Below are positions 25,521 through 25,932 of a stretch of DNA of 25,932 nt, one piece after another. The position numbers and the translations under genes were made by a program. Origin of the DNA: Bacteroidales bacterium (lineage in GTDB: Bacteria > Bacteroidota > Bacteroidia > Bacteroidales > Paludibacteraceae); assembly GCA_900769035.1 (NCBI GenBank), contig CAAGFD010000017.1, forward strand, positions 1 to 25,932, in the 5' to 3' direction. The notes beneath the pieces were generated by a model. That model saw nothing but the letters and a program-made list of their open reading frames with translations. It was not told where the DNA came from and made no database searches. Each line of letters begins with the position of its first letter. Within the stretch, counting starts at the first letter, position 1.

Positions 25521-25554
25521 GAAAGTCGTGGTAGTAATTTACCACGACTTTCTT
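25521..25554 (+). terminator. Rho-independent terminator of the NifU-like/GGGtGRT unit
   Basis: Arms GAAAGTCGTGGTA (25521-25533) and its perfect complement (25540-25552) form a 13-base stem with a 6-base loop, followed by a short T-rich stretch. It lies 27 bases after the stop codon. The remaining bases to about 25840 show no gene. Confidence 0.8.
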
Positions 25555-25861
25555 ATTGCTCATACTATTATTTCTGCTCCTATCCGTTTTATTTTCTTTA
25601 AACTATTATTTTTCACCCCTTTGCTTTCAAATTGAAATAATGGCAGTTGTCGGTCTTCCTTTGTGAAAATAAGAATTATTTCAAGAAATTATTGATGTTA
25701 AAACTATCAGGGTATGTTATTTATACATATACAACCGGTTAAATATCATTAAATTATCGGTTTTACCTCTCTCGTTCTGTTTAAATAAGTTAAACACCTC
25801 CGTAAAATACCGCTCGGAAGTTAAAATTTATCAAATTCTTCTTTTGTCAAAGTTTTATCTT

Positions 25862-25869
25862 TATATTTG
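25862..25869 (+). promoter_or_regulatory. Possible -7 element near the right edge
   Basis: TATATTTG matches TAnnTTTG and stands 45 bases before a possible start codon. A TTTG at 25843-25846 is only 15 bases upstream, so the -33 element is poor. Confidence 0.4.
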
Positions 25870-25914
25870 CATTTGTTACTTTACAGCCTAATTGTTTGGT
25901 TTTTGGTTAGATAA

Positions 25915-25932
25915 ATGGATTTCAAATTTAAA
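25915..25932 (+). CDS. Possible start of a coding region, cut by the window edge
   Basis: ATG at 25915 opens six codons (MDFKFK) up to the end of the window, behind a possible promoter. The length is too small to identify a product. Confidence 0.35.

Overview
The window looks like a chromosomal segment of a member of the Bacteroidota, most likely order Bacteroidales. The evidence is a moderate-to-low GC content, repeated promoters of the Bacteroidota type (TTTG about 19 bases before TAnnTTTG, exact upstream of glf and of the NifU-like gene), a SecA of about 1100 residues, a TonB-dependent-type outer membrane barrel protein, and a BspA-like leucine-rich-repeat surface protein ending in a type IX secretion-like tail. 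I cannot name the genus from the sequence alone.

Layout. From left to right: a terminator of a gene outside the window; glf (UDP-galactopyranose mutase, + strand); then a long minus-strand stretch with a TldE/PmbA-type protein, secA, a membrane family-2 glycosyltransferase, the leucine-rich-repeat protein, a uracil-DNA glycosylase with an unusual insertion, an outer membrane beta-barrel protein, and an aroQ-esterase pair. Most of these have their own promoter or terminator. On the right, topA and a thioredoxin-like lipoprotein or periplasmic protein form a minus-strand pair. They are followed, after a divergent 593-base gap, by a + strand pair that encodes a NifU/IscU-like protein and a GGGtGRT-family protein. 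A coding region may begin in the last 18 bases.

Accessory island, about 15.14-19.98 kb. Between the aroQ promoter and the thioredoxin terminator lies AT-rich DNA unlike the housekeeping genes around it. It carries, on the + strand, a RhuM-Fic/Doc fusion protein, a GIY-YIG nuclease, an uncharacterised 239-residue protein (with a faint resemblance to 3-methyladenine-DNA glycosylases) and an agmatine/peptidylarginine-deiminase-family enzyme. The last three are tightly packed like an operon. On the opposite strand, the two ends of this block are bordered by an N-terminal piece (right) and a C-terminal-like piece (left) of a RhuM-family gene, with the middle of that gene missing. This suggests that the block was inserted into, or replaced part of, an older RhuM gene. 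A 143-base imperfect repeat occurs once inside the island and once about 6.9 kb away, upstream of the NifU-like gene.

The best candidate for an undescribed system is the three-gene GIY-YIG / 239-residue protein / deiminase operon together with its RhuM-Fic neighbour. Its accessory position and its nuclease suggest a role in conflict with phages or plasmids, but this is inference. The NifU-like/GGGtGRT pair is a conserved and apparently highly expressed pair whose role I do not know.
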